64,000 nucleotides of DNA. It comes from Gammaproteobacteria bacterium (lineage in GTDB: Bacteria; Pseudomonadota; Gammaproteobacteria; JAABTG01). Positions 43,468-52,456 of this stretch are shown in pieces (position 1 is the first letter of the stretch; each line of letters opens with the position of its first letter). The DNA lies in assembly GCA_034522055.1 (NCBI GenBank), contig JAXHLS010000002.1:3305549-3369548 (forward strand), in the 5' to 3' direction. The translations under genes were made by a program, and so were the position numbers. Below the pieces are notes generated by a model, which was not told the origin of the DNA, did not search any database, and saw only the letters and a program-made list of their open reading frames with translations.

Positions 43468-44130
43468 ATGATCCCGGTCGAAGACAGCCCGCGGCGTTCG
43501 CAAGCCACGCGGGAGCGCCTGATGGCGGCGGCGGTGCAGGTATTCGCGGAGCGCGGCTACGAGGCCGCCACGGTGCGAGACATCTGCCGGCGGGCCGGCA
43601 CCAATGTGGCGGCGGTGAATTACCATTTCGGTGACAAGCATCGACTCTATGGGGCCATCTTCGACACGGTGTTTACCCTGTTGCGGGCCCGGCGCCGACG
43701 CTTCCTGCCGCCTCACCGGCCGCCTGAAGAACGGCTGCGGGTGTTCATTCAGGCCCTGTTCGAGGAAATGTTCCACTGCCTCGGGGATGCGGACGAATGC
43801 ACGCGGCTGGCCGCCATGTACCTGATGGAGATGGTGCGTCCCACGGATGTGCTGGATCGGGTGGTGCAGGAGTATATCCGTCACGACGCCGAGGAACTGC
43901 GGGACATCGTGGCCGCTCTCCTCGGGCCGCGGGCGGGCCGGGACACGGTCGTCGACTGCTCGGCCAGCATCATCGGCCAGGTGCTCTACTATTACCATGC
44001 CCGCCCCCTCATCGAGCGCCTGCATCCAGAGGGACCACCCCCGGAACAGCGCATTACCGAACTGGTGGAACACATCAGTCGTTTCTCCGTCGCCGGGGTC
44101 AGGGCCGTGGGCGCGAGGTCCGAGCCATGA
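43468..44130 (+). CDS. TetR-family transcriptional regulator (DUF1956-type C terminus)
   Basis: About 220 residues from ATG 43468. The helix-turn-helix is clear in residues 10-55: TRERLMAAAVQVFAERGYEA, VRDICRRAGTNVAAVNYHFG. The remaining part (ALFEEMFHCLGDADECTRLAAMY..LLG) resembles the CerR/DUF1956 ligand domain often found upstream of HlyD/RND pumps. It overlaps the adaptor gene by ATGA (44127-44130) and is therefore the likely repressor of this efflux operon. Confidence 0.9.
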   Translation: MIPVEDSPRRSQATRERLMAAAVQVFAERGYEAATVRDICRRAGTNVAAVNYHFGDKHRLYGAIFDTVFTLLRARRRRFLPPHRPPEERLRVFIQALFEEMFHCLGDADECTRLAAMYLMEMVRPTDVLDRVVQEYIRHDAEELRDIVAALLGPRAGRDTVVDCSASIIGQVLYYYHARPLIERLHPEGPPPEQRITELVEHISRFSVAGVRAVGARSEP

Positions 44131-45125
44131 CGGGTCGTGCCTTGATGGCGGTCTGCCTGGGGTTGGCGGCCATGACGCTGGCCCGGCCGGTGGATGCCGT
44201 TAATGACGTGGTGAAGGCCGGCGCGGCCGTGCGCGAGGTGCGGCTGTCGGGCTTCACGCGGCCGCGGGCACGCCTGCAGGTGATCACCGAGGAGGCCGGA
44301 CGGGTCCTCGAGGTGCCATGGGAGGTGGGGGAGGCGGTGGCGGCGGAGGGGGTCTTCGCGCGCCTGGATACCACTTTCCTGGCCCTCGAGCTGGAGGCCA
44401 ACGAGGTGGAGCAGGCGCGCCTGCGCGCGCGCATCGACTATGACCTGAAAGAGACCCAACGCCAGCGGGTGCTCGCGGAGCGGGGGGATTCCTCCCGGGC
44501 CGCCCTGGACGCCGCCGAGCAGGCCCTGCGGGATGGCCGCTACGCCCTGCAGGCCCTGGAAGTGGCGGCCCGGGTCCTGGAGGAGCGCCTTCGACGCACT
44601 CGCATCCACGCGCCCGCCGGCTGGCGGGTGAGTCGCCGCCAGGTGGAGCCGGGCCAATGGGTCAACGTCGGGGACCCCCTCGGGGAGGTGGTGGACCTGT
44701 CCCTGCTGGTGGTGCCCTATGCCCTCACCGCCGAGCAATTCAACGCCCTGAAGGTCCGGCCCGATGGCTTGCGACTGGAACTGCCGGAACTCGCTGAGAC
44801 GGTGGCGGCCGAGGTCCACCGTGTATCCCCGCACTTCGACCCGACGACCCGCAAGATCCCCGTGGAGCTGGCCCTGCGTCTCGAGCCGGAACAGGCACGG
44901 GGCGGCTGGCGGGCGCTGCTCACCCTGGAATTGGCGGCGGAGCCGGGCACCGTGCAGGTGTCGCGGCGGGTCCTCCGGGGCAGCTACGAGGAGCACTGGC
45001 TGGTGCGCGAGGGCGGCGAGCGGGTGCCGGTCACCGTTTTGCGCGGCCTCGATGCCGATAGCGTCACGGTCAACGCCCCCGGTCTCGCCCCCGGCGACCG
45101 CTTCCGTGTCCGCCCCCGGGACTGA
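44127..45125 (+). CDS. RND efflux periplasmic adaptor (membrane fusion protein)
   Basis: A 332-residue exported protein with a signal peptide (LMAVCLGLAAMTLARPVDA). The lipoyl half-motifs flank a helical hairpin: VITEEAGRVLEVPWEVGEAV early, and IHAPAGWRVSRRQVEPGQWVN after the hairpin EANEVEQARLRARI..LEERLRRTR. A beta-barrel and membrane-proximal domain follow. Such proteins link the inner-membrane pump to an outer-membrane channel; no channel gene is present here, so a shared TolC-like protein is likely. It is translationally coupled to the TetR gene, and the pump begins 77 bases later. Confidence 0.9.
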   Translation: MTGRALMAVCLGLAAMTLARPVDAVNDVVKAGAAVREVRLSGFTRPRARLQVITEEAGRVLEVPWEVGEAVAAEGVFARLDTTFLALELEANEVEQARLRARIDYDLKETQRQRVLAERGDSSRAALDAAEQALRDGRYALQALEVAARVLEERLRRTRIHAPAGWRVSRRQVEPGQWVNVGDPLGEVVDLSLLVVPYALTAEQFNALKVRPDGLRLELPELAETVAAEVHRVSPHFDPTTRKIPVELALRLEPEQARGGWRALLTLELAAEPGTVQVSRRVLRGSYEEHWLVREGGERVPVTVLRGLDADSVTVNAPGLAPGDRFRVRPRD

Positions 45126-45202
45126 CCCGCCGACCATCATGGCTCGTCCGGGAATAAAGGGATCGATCTCGCTGCGCGAGCGGGTTCCGGGATGACGCCG
45201 TC

Positions 45203-48200
45203 ATGACCCCCGTCGTGCGCTTCGCCCTCGGCCAGACGGTCCTGTTCAACCTCGTGTTCGTGCTGCTCATGGTGGCCGGGGCCTTCTCGGTCATGCAGAT
45301 GCCGGTGGAGCGCTATCCCGAGGTCAACTTCGGCAAGGCCCTCATCGTCACGGTCTATCCCGGCGCCTCGCCGCGGGACGTGGAGGCCCTGGTGACCCGG
45401 GAGGTGGAGGACTCCCTCGAGGGTCTGGAAGAGGTGGAGTTCATCCAGGGCAGGTCCACCCGCGAGGTGTCCACGGTGATGGTGAAGTTCCGGGACGACA
45501 CCGACTACGAGGCCCTCTACGACGAGCTGCGCTTCCGGGTGCTGTCGGTGCTCGACGAGCTGCCGGCGGGTGTCGACCCGCCCACTTTCAATCTCGTCCG
45601 GACCTCCGACTGGCTGCCGGTGGTGGCGGTTAACCTGGTGGGCGAGCGTTCCAACCGTGCCCTGTCCCTCATGGCCGAGGAGCTGCGTGTGCCCCTGGGG
45701 ACCATCCCCGGGGTAATGGATGCGGAACTGCAGGGGGAGTACGTACGGGAGTTTCATGTCTACCTGGACCCCCACCTCATGGAGGCCCACGGGGTCAGTT
45801 ACGAGCAGGTGGCCGCCGCCCTGCAGGACGCCAACGTATCCATACCGGCGGGTGACTTCACGGATGCCTCGGGGGAGTTCGTGGTCAGCGCCGACGCACG
45901 CTTCCGCAACCGCGACCAGGTGGTCTCCACCGTGGTGCGCCGGGACGCCGACGGCTCCTTCGTCACCGTCGGCGACGTGGCCTCGCGGGCGGTCATGGGT
46001 CACCGCGACCCCGATGTCATCACCACCGTCAACGGCCGGTCCTGCGTCACCATCAGGGTGTTGAAGACGGACCGCGGCAATGCCCTGGACATCTACGACG
46101 GGGTGCAGGCGGCGGTGGCCGACTTCGCCCCGGCCCTCGCCCGCCAGGGCGTGGAGGTGGTGCTGACCCAGGATTCCACCACCTACATCGAGGAGGCCAT
46201 GACCACCCTGGGCTCCAACCTGGCCCTCGGGATCCTGCTGGTGAGCCTGGTGATCTGGTACTTCATGGGGCTGCGCAACGCCGCCATCACCACCGTCGGC
46301 ATCCCCTTCGCCTTCCTGGTGACCATGGTGTTCATGTACCTCACCGGCAATTCCCTGAACGAGATCACTCTGTTCTCCTTCGTGCTGGTATCGGGCATCG
46401 TCGTGGACGACGCCATCGTGGTGGTGGAGAACATCTACCGCCACGTCCAGAACGGCGAGGAGCTGGAGCAGGCCATCGTCAACGGTGCCGCCGAGGTGCT
46501 GATGCCCGTGGTGTCCGCCACCGCCACCACCGTGGCCGCCTTTCTGCCCATGCTCATCATGACCGGGGCCACGGGGGAGTTCTTCGCCCTCATCCCCAAG
46601 GCCATCGCCTTCGCCATCGTCGCCTCCCTCATCGAGTGCATTTTCATCCTGCCCATCCACTTCAAGGACTACGGCCCGCGACCGAACGGCCGCGGGGTGC
46701 CGGACGAGGACCACGACAACGCCCTCATGGTGCCCCTGCGCCGGCTCACCAACCGCCTCATCCATGTCACCCTGCGGTTCCGTATCACCAGCGTCGTCAC
46801 GGTGCTCATCGCCTTCGTGGTGTCCCTGGCCATGCTGGCGGTGTCGGTGGCGGGGATCGCGCCCCTCATTCGCATCAAGTTCTTCCCGGACGACTACAAC
46901 CTCTACTACGCCTTCGTGGAGGGGCCGCCCCATACCCCCATCGCCGACACCTCCGAGCGGGTGCGGGCCATCTCCGAGTTCATCATGGCCGATGGTCCCG
47001 GCGCCGCCCGGTCCGCCGCCGGGTTCGCCGGCTTCGTCATCGACGAGAACTACGAGCAGCAGTTCGGCCGCCATCTGGGCACCGTGATGGTGGCCCTGCC
47101 GGCGACGGCGGACCGCGACTTCGAGGACGCCCTGGACCACCTCGAGGAGATCGCCGGGCGGCTCGAGGCGCGCTTCGGCACGGATGGTTTCCGCATCCGG
47201 GTGCGGGCGGAGAAGGACGGGCCGCCGGCGGGCAAGGATGTGAGCATCCGCGTCGTGGGCAGTGACGACGGGGCGGTGGAGCGTCTCGCCGACGGCATCC
47301 TCGGGGCCCTGGCGGCCAATCCCGATGTCGCGCCCCATCTGTCCCAACTGGCGGATGACCGCGGCGAGCCGGCACGCCTGTATCGCTTCGAGGTGGATGA
47401 GCAGCGGGCCCATGAGTATGGCCTCTCCAAGGCGGCCGCGGCGCGCCTGGCGGCATCGGTCCTGGACGGGCGCTACATCGGCAAGTACCGCACCGGGGAC
47501 GAGGAGGTGGACCTCAAGCTGCGGGTGGACCCCGCTTACCTGGAGCGCCCGCACAAGGCCCTGGACATCCCGGTCCTGGAGCACCCCAGCGGGCCGGTGC
47601 GCCTGGGGGACGTGGCGCGGGCGGTGCCGGCGGTGGAACTCGATGAGCTCGCCCGCTACCAGGGCCAGCGCAGCCTCACCATCACCGCCGACATCCGCAG
47701 CGGCACCCCCATCTCCACCCCGCTGGTGGTCAAATGGGTGAAGGGCCATTACGCCGCCATCCGGGACGATTACCCGGGTGCCACCATCACCTTCGGCGGG
47801 GCCTTCGACGACACCCAGCGCTCCTACCGCTCCCTGACCTATGCCTTCGGCCTGGCGGTGCTGCTCATCTACCTGATCCTGGCCACCCAGTTCAGGTCCT
47901 ACGGGCAGCCTCTCATCGTCCTGTCCGCGGTGGTGTTCTCCATCATCGGCGTGGTGCTCGGCAAATTCGTCTCCCAGTCCCTGTTCACGGTGAACAGCTT
48001 CATCGCCGTGGTGGGGGTGACGGGGGTGGTGGTGAACGACTCCCTGGTGCTGCTGCACTTCATCAACCGCAACTATCGCGCCGGCATGAGCCGCCGCGCT
48101 GCCATCCTGGAGGGCGTGCGGCTGCGCCTGCGGCCCATCCTACTGACTACCCTCACCACCAGTCTCGGCCTGCTGCCCATGGCCGTAGGCGTCCCCAGCT

Positions 48201-48367
48201 ACTCCCTGGTGTGGGGTACCATGGCCTCGACCTTCGTGGCCGGCCTGGCCACCGCCACCTTCCTTACCCTGTTCATCATCCCCGTGGAATGGGACCTGAT
48301 GATGGGGTGGCAGGAACGCCGGGCGCGGCGCCGGCACCGGCTGGCGGCAGCGGGGGGGGCGACCTGA
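45203..48367 (+). CDS. RND multidrug-type efflux pump permease (AcrB superfamily)
   Basis: A 1054-residue inner-membrane transporter of full AcrB length with 12 helices and two large periplasmic loops. The proton-relay aspartates are present in LVSGIVVDDAIVVVENIYRH near residue 400. The starting helix (LFNLVFVLLMVAGAFSVMQM), PVERYPEV and the second-half VGVTGVVVNDSLVLLHFIN block fit the hydrophobe/amphiphile efflux family. Together with the TetR and adaptor genes it forms a drug- or metabolite-export operon whose substrate is unknown. Confidence 0.94.
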   Translation: MTPVVRFALGQTVLFNLVFVLLMVAGAFSVMQMPVERYPEVNFGKALIVTVYPGASPRDVEALVTREVEDSLEGLEEVEFIQGRSTREVSTVMVKFRDDTDYEALYDELRFRVLSVLDELPAGVDPPTFNLVRTSDWLPVVAVNLVGERSNRALSLMAEELRVPLGTIPGVMDAELQGEYVREFHVYLDPHLMEAHGVSYEQVAAALQDANVSIPAGDFTDASGEFVVSADARFRNRDQVVSTVVRRDADGSFVTVGDVASRAVMGHRDPDVITTVNGRSCVTIRVLKTDRGNALDIYDGVQAAVADFAPALARQGVEVVLTQDSTTYIEEAMTTLGSNLALGILLVSLVIWYFMGLRNAAITTVGIPFAFLVTMVFMYLTGNSLNEITLFSFVLVSGIVVDDAIVVVENIYRHVQNGEELEQAIVNGAAEVLMPVVSATATTVAAFLPMLIMTGATGEFFALIPKAIAFAIVASLIECIFILPIHFKDYGPRPNGRGVPDEDHDNALMVPLRRLTNRLIHVTLRFRITSVVTVLIAFVVSLAMLAVSVAGIAPLIRIKFFPDDYNLYYAFVEGPPHTPIADTSERVRAISEFIMADGPGAARSAAGFAGFVIDENYEQQFGRHLGTVMVALPATADRDFEDALDHLEEIAGRLEARFGTDGFRIRVRAEKDGPPAGKDVSIRVVGSDDGAVERLADGILGALAANPDVAPHLSQLADDRGEPARLYRFEVDEQRAHEYGLSKAAAARLAASVLDGRYIGKYRTGDEEVDLKLRVDPAYLERPHKALDIPVLEHPSGPVRLGDVARAVPAVELDELARYQGQRSLTITADIRSGTPISTPLVVKWVKGHYAAIRDDYPGATITFGGAFDDTQRSYRSLTYAFGLAVLLIYLILATQFRSYGQPLIVLSAVVFSIIGVVLGKFVSQSLFTVNSFIAVVGVTGVVVNDSLVLLHFINRNYRAGMSRRAAILEGVRLRLRPILLTTLTTSLGLLPMAVGVPSYSLVWGTMASTFVAGLATATFLTLFIIPVEWDLMMGWQERRARRRHRLAAAGGAT

Positions 48368-48554
48368 TAGGTCGTTCCGAAGGGTGCAGGACGCCGCGGG
48401 ATCCGGCGTGGCCCCCGCGGGTGGGCAAGGCAATGCGGGCCCGGGGCAACCCACCGCCGGGGCCGCGGTCCAACACCATGACTCAGGGGGCATGGCCCGT
48501 GCGCCGGCGCCTCGGGCCCGGCCGGGAGGCCTGCCCGGACCAGGGAGACCAACC

Positions 48555-49412
48555 ATGAAACGGTTGTGGATTATCGTGTTGCTGTTGATGATCTCCGCCG
48601 GCGCCCGGGGCGAAGCCGCCGTGTGGGTGGCGGAGAAGGGCGGTGAGCGGGTGTTCCTCGCCGGCACCATCCATATGCTGCGCCCCACGGACTACCCGCT
48701 GCCGGCGGAGTTCGAGCGGGCCTACCACCAGGCCGATACCCTCTACCTGGAGACCGACGTGGAGCGCATGGAGTCGCCGGCCCTGGCCGGTGAACTCCTC
48801 CGGCGCATGACCCTGCCCACGGGGCGCACCCTGGAGGACGTGTTGTCCCCGGAGGCCTACGGGGCCCTCCAGGCCTATGGCGAGGCGCGCGGCGTCGCCC
48901 TCCAGAGTCTCGAGCGCTTCAAGCCGGCCATGGTGATATTGAGCCTCATCGGCCTGGAACTGGAGCGCCTCGGGGTGGCGGCCGAGGGGGTGGGCAGCTC
49001 CATGTACCGCATGGCGCGGCGGGACGGCAAGACGGTGGCCGAGCTGGAGAGCGTGGAGGCGCAGCTGGATTACCTGGCCGCCATGGGCGAGGGGCGGGAG
49101 AGCGCCTTCGTGCTCTACTCCCTGGAGGATCTCGAACGCACCGATGAGCTCATGGAGGAACTCATTACGGCCTGGCGCGGCGGCGACATGGAGACCCTGA
49201 GGGAACTCTTCGTGACCGACATGAAACGCGCCTTCCCCGGCCTCTATGCCAACCTGCTGGTGAAGCGCACCCGGGAGTGGTTGCCCCGGGTGGAGGGCAT
49301 GTTCGAGGAGCCCGGCACCGAGCTGGTGCTGGTGGGGGCGGCCCACCTGGTGGGCGAGGAGGGGCTGCTGGCCCTGCTGGAGCGCCGCGGTTACCGGGTC
49401 AGGCCCCTGTAG
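48555..49412 (+). CDS. TraB/GumN-family protein
   Basis: A 285-residue exported protein with signal peptide LWIIVLLLMISAGARG. It has the two family signatures: FLAGTIHMLRPTD near residue 35, and LVLVGAAHLVGEEGLLALL then ERRGYRV at the C terminus, together with the conserved LYLETDVE. The fold is a metallopeptidase-like TIKI/TraB domain, and bacterial functions are unclear. ATG 48555 places the signal peptide at the start. The 187 bases before it contain no recognisable gene. REP array 4 begins soon after the stop. Confidence 0.88.
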   Translation: MKRLWIIVLLLMISAGARGEAAVWVAEKGGERVFLAGTIHMLRPTDYPLPAEFERAYHQADTLYLETDVERMESPALAGELLRRMTLPTGRTLEDVLSPEAYGALQAYGEARGVALQSLERFKPAMVILSLIGLELERLGVAAEGVGSSMYRMARRDGKTVAELESVEAQLDYLAAMGEGRESAFVLYSLEDLERTDELMEELITAWRGGDMETLRELFVTDMKRAFPGLYANLLVKRTREWLPRVEGMFEEPGTELVLVGAAHLVGEEGLLALLERRGYRVRPL

Positions 49413-49436
49413 GCGGGAACCATCCCGATATCAACG

Positions 49437-49968
49437 GATGCGGGTCGGGATTCATCCCTTCGCCACGAATGTAGGTCGGGATTCATCCCGACATCCAATC
49501 CCGCCCCATGCGCCCGGGGCCGGGCCGGAATCCCCATCGGCGGGCTGTCGGGCTGAAGCCCGACCTACAAACACCACCCCCCACCGTCCGTTCCCGGGGC
49601 ACGAATGTCGGGATTCATCCCGACATCCAATCCCAGCCCCATGTGCCCGGGGTCGGGTTGGAATCCCCACCGGCGGGCTGTCGGGCTGAAGCCCGACCTA
49701 CAAACACCACCCCCCACCGTCCGTTCCCGGGGCACGGACGTAGGTCGGGATTCATCCCGACATCCAATCCCGCCGCATGCGCCCGGGGTCGGGTTGGAAT
49801 CCTCACCGGCGGGCTGTCGGGCTGAAGCCCGACCTACAAACACTCCCTCCCACCGCCGGTTCCGTCGGCACGGATGTAGGTCGGGATTCATCCCGACATC
49901 CGGCCAGATACACCCCCCACCGTCCGTTCCCGGGGCACGAATGTAGGTCGGGATTCATCCCGACATCA
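49437..49968. repeat. REP/BIME array 4
   Basis: Alternating first-type and second-type REP hairpins occur with a conserved GTTCCCGGGGCACGAATGT spacer; second-type hairpins start at about 49541, 49675 and 49809, a 134-bp period. The last hairpin (about 49947-49964) sits next to the TGA of the cyclase gene on the minus strand. Confidence 0.9.
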
Positions 49969-50928
49969 GCCGCCGTCTTCTTCGACCTCGTAGGTGATCA
50001 CCGCCTTGGGGCCGTGCTTGAAGGAGCACCCCAGGCTGATCAGGCCGCTGCCCTCGAGGGCGATCTCGTCGCGGCGCGCGAACACCACCTCTTCCCGGTC
50101 CGGCAGGATGTAGGTGCCGTTGGTGCTCTGGTCCACCACGAAGAATCGGTTCTTCCTGAATTCCAGCCGCAGGTGGTGGCGCGACGCCGTCATCTCGTTC
50201 ACCACCAGGTCGCAGGTGCTGTCCCGCCCCACGAGGACGCTGGGGTTGTGCTCGCCCACCCCCACGGTCTGGTCACCGCAGCGCAGCACCAAAGTGCGCG
50301 GTGCGGTGACGCCCCCCGACAGGGTGAGTTCCGCCAGCACCGTGGCATCGTCCGGGTGGCATATGAACTCGTACATCTCCATGGGTTCCTGCTTGCCCTT
50401 CACCGTGGCGTGATCCACGTAGCGGGTGCAGGACTTCAGCATGGGGGATATCTCGCCGCGCACGGCGCCGCTGACGATGATCTGGCGCGCCTTGGCCTGG
50501 GCGGTCATGCGGGCGGCCACGTTGATGGCATCACCAAAGACATCGCCGCCCTCCAGGATGGCGGGACCCACGTGGATGCCGATGCGCATGGCGAGGCGGT
50601 TGCCGGCCTCGTCGTCCACACCCTTGAGGCCGGCCAGCTGGTCGTGGATGACGCAGGCGGCGGAGATGGCGTCCGCGCAGGTGGGGAAGAGGCATAACAC
50701 CTCGTCGCCGATGGTCTTGACCACGCGCCCCTTGTTGTCCCGGGTGATGGACGAGGCCATGGCCAGACAACGGGTCACCTTCTCCAGGGCCATCTCGTCG
50801 CCCAGTCGCTCGTAGAGACGGGTGCTGCCACTGACGTCGGCGAACATGATGGCCATGTCCTCGGACTTGACAGTGGCCGCGTCGTCCACGGGCGCGGGCG
50901 CGCTGGTACTGCCTTGATGGTCGTTCAT
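49966..50928 (-). CDS. Class III nucleotide cyclase with C-terminal FHA domain
   Basis: A 320-residue cytoplasmic protein. Residues about 20-190 form a class III cyclase domain: metal-binding FADVSGSTRLYERLGD, VVKTIGDEVLCLFP with the base-selecting lysine, and GGDVFGDAINVAARM with the second base-selecting Asp and the transition-state N/R residues. The Lys/Asp pair points to ATP as substrate, hence cAMP. Residues about 215-300 form an FHA domain (VLVGRDSTCDLVV, SRHHLRL, STNGTYI) that binds phosphothreonine. It could therefore be switched by a Ser/Thr kinase such as the kinase-CNB protein at 186-1469 (inference). The stop touches a REP hairpin. Confidence 0.92.
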   Translation of the reverse strand: MNDHQGSTSAPAPVDDAATVKSEDMAIMFADVSGSTRLYERLGDEMALEKVTRCLAMASSITRDNKGRVVKTIGDEVLCLFPTCADAISAACVIHDQLAGLKGVDDEAGNRLAMRIGIHVGPAILEGGDVFGDAINVAARMTAQAKARQIIVSGAVRGEISPMLKSCTRYVDHATVKGKQEPMEMYEFICHPDDATVLAELTLSGGVTAPRTLVLRCGDQTVGVGEHNPSVLVGRDSTCDLVVNEMTASRHHLRLEFRKNRFFVVDQSTNGTYILPDREEVVFARRDEIALEGSGLISLGCSFKHGPKAVITYEVEEDGG

Positions 50929-51385
50929 CGCTCAGTCCCTGTCGGACGCGCCCTCGGTGCGAACTACCGATGTTACTGTATCTGAAGCGGAAATTACCCC
51001 AGTGGGCGGATGAACACAACGTACCCGCCCGGCGCCCGGAGCACCGGCCAATACGCGCCGCCACGATACCCCGAGCCTTGGATGTCCGAAGCTCACCAGC
51101 CGTCTCCCGCCTTGGACATCAATCCCGGGCCGCTGGAGCACCTGGGTGGTGGCCCGTCAGGGCGTCTGGGTCGCCGTCCGAGGCGATAAGATACCATCGT
51201 CCGGGTGCTCACAGGCACCTCGCCCATGCCGCACAAGGGCGCGCGCCGGCGGATGGCCGGATACGGCCCGCGTTCATTTCGGCCCGGGATGGCTTAGGAT
51301 GGATGGAAAGGCACCAGGATGGTGTGCCTTCCCCACCATCGGCACCCGCTCCCGGCAGCGGGCCGCCCTGGCAGGCGTGTGAGTG

Positions 51386-51661
51386 ATGAAATCCGAATCC
51401 GAAAAGCTGCGGGAGCGCCATCCCGACCTCGTACACACCGACATGGCGAAGGTGACCTCCCATGTGCAACGGGTGGAGGGTGAGTGGTATGTCAACACCC
51501 TCATGGTGGAGGGCCACGAGGTGGCATTCCGCTACAAGCGCAAGAAGCGCTATCGCAGCCTCCAGGGCGCGCGCGTGAACCTCACCTACTACCCCTCCAC
51601 AGTGACCGTGGCCGGCATCGAGATGGAGGTGATGAACGTGGTGCGCATCAAGCGTTCCTGA
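51386..51661 (+). CDS. Small conserved-looking hypothetical protein
   Basis: A 91-residue protein beginning MKSESEKLRERHPDLVHTDM and ending VAGIEMEVMNVVRIKRS. It is highly charged, with a mix of beta-prone segments (EGEWYVNTLMVEGHEVAFRY), no signal and no membrane helix. The family was not recognised. Codon use matches its neighbours, so it is probably real. About 450 bases of apparently non-coding sequence separate it from the divergent cyclase gene. Confidence 0.65.
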   Translation: MKSESEKLRERHPDLVHTDMAKVTSHVQRVEGEWYVNTLMVEGHEVAFRYKRKKRYRSLQGARVNLTYYPSTVTVAGIEMEVMNVVRIKRS

Positions 51662-51828
51662 CGAGGATCATCGACCCGGCGCCCCCGTAAAGCAGGGCTC
51701 GCGGTTCTGCCGGTGTACGACCGGGGCCTGCCTTACCACCGCAGGTCGACGCATTGTGGACGACGATATTCAGACCCCTCCTGCATTCGGACTGCGACCC
51801 CTACCGTGTGCGCGGTCCGGGTCGGGTG

Positions 51829-51933
51829 TCAGGTCTCCTCTTCCGCCACGGCGTCGCCCTCGTTCCCGCGGCGCGCGGCGTTCATCCCCCCGTACAGGGG
51901 ATGGGAGGTGATGACGGGTGCGAAGAATCTCAT
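51829..51933 (-). CDS. Possible 34-residue small protein
   Basis: The minus strand reads MRFFAPVITSHPLYGGMNAA and ends EGDAVAEEET, with a GGGGGG ribosome-binding-like run upstream. It is short, of unknown family, and lies in a gap of about 790 bases (51662-52456) that otherwise holds repeats only. Composition is the main support. Confidence 0.25.
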   Translation of the reverse strand: MRFFAPVITSHPLYGGMNAARRGNEGDAVAEEET

Positions 51934-52104
51934 GACGGCCCCCCGCGGATGCCGGGCCTGCGGGCCCGTGGGAAGGTTACAGGTTAACCCGATCCAGGCG
52001 GTTGGGGGATAAGCGCGGGAGGTGCGCGGTAAGGCTATCCCGTCGGTAGCTCCCGGCTACCGATATCGCCGCCCGCGCCCGGCCCGTGGTACGTGCGATG
52101 GGGT

Positions 52105-52455
52105 TTGGATGTCGGGATGAATCCTGACCTACAAAAGCGTAACCGCGAAAGACGCGAGTGACGCGAAAAGGGAGAAGGTCAGGGAGGAGTGGCAGTTTAA
52201 AAAGGCGCAGCGGATCCACCGTTTCGGCGTCAGCAGAGCGGACGCACGGGTGGTAATCTTTTCCCCTTTCCCGTTTCCCCTTTCCCATTTCTCCTCGGGG
52301 GAAAGACAGAGGCGTAGGTCGGCTGCTCCTGGCAGCCGACGGGATCCCGGCGGGTAGCGGGCGGGATGTCGGTTGCCAGGAGCAAGCGACCTACATCCGT
52401 GCCGCAGGAACGGGTGTTGGGGGGGGTGTTGGTCGGGCTTCAGCCCGACTGCCCG
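52105..52455. repeat. Mixed repeat region with two REP types and a CGAAAGACGCG element
   Basis: One degenerate GTCGGGATGAATCCTGAC hairpin lies at about 52112-52129, and a CGAAAGACGCG copy at about 52136-52175. A 27-bp imperfect inverted repeat (GTAGGTCGGCTGCTCCTGGC at 52314, mirrored and ending at 52394) matches at about 25 of 27 positions. A GTCGGGCTTCAGCCCGAC hairpin ends just before the stop of the solute-binding-protein gene. Confidence 0.8.
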
Positions 52456-52456
52456 C

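Noticed and set aside
45137-48058. Long minus-strand open frame opposite the RND pump
   Set aside because: Antisense shadow rich in His, Gly and Glu; the plus strand encodes a full AcrB-type transporter.
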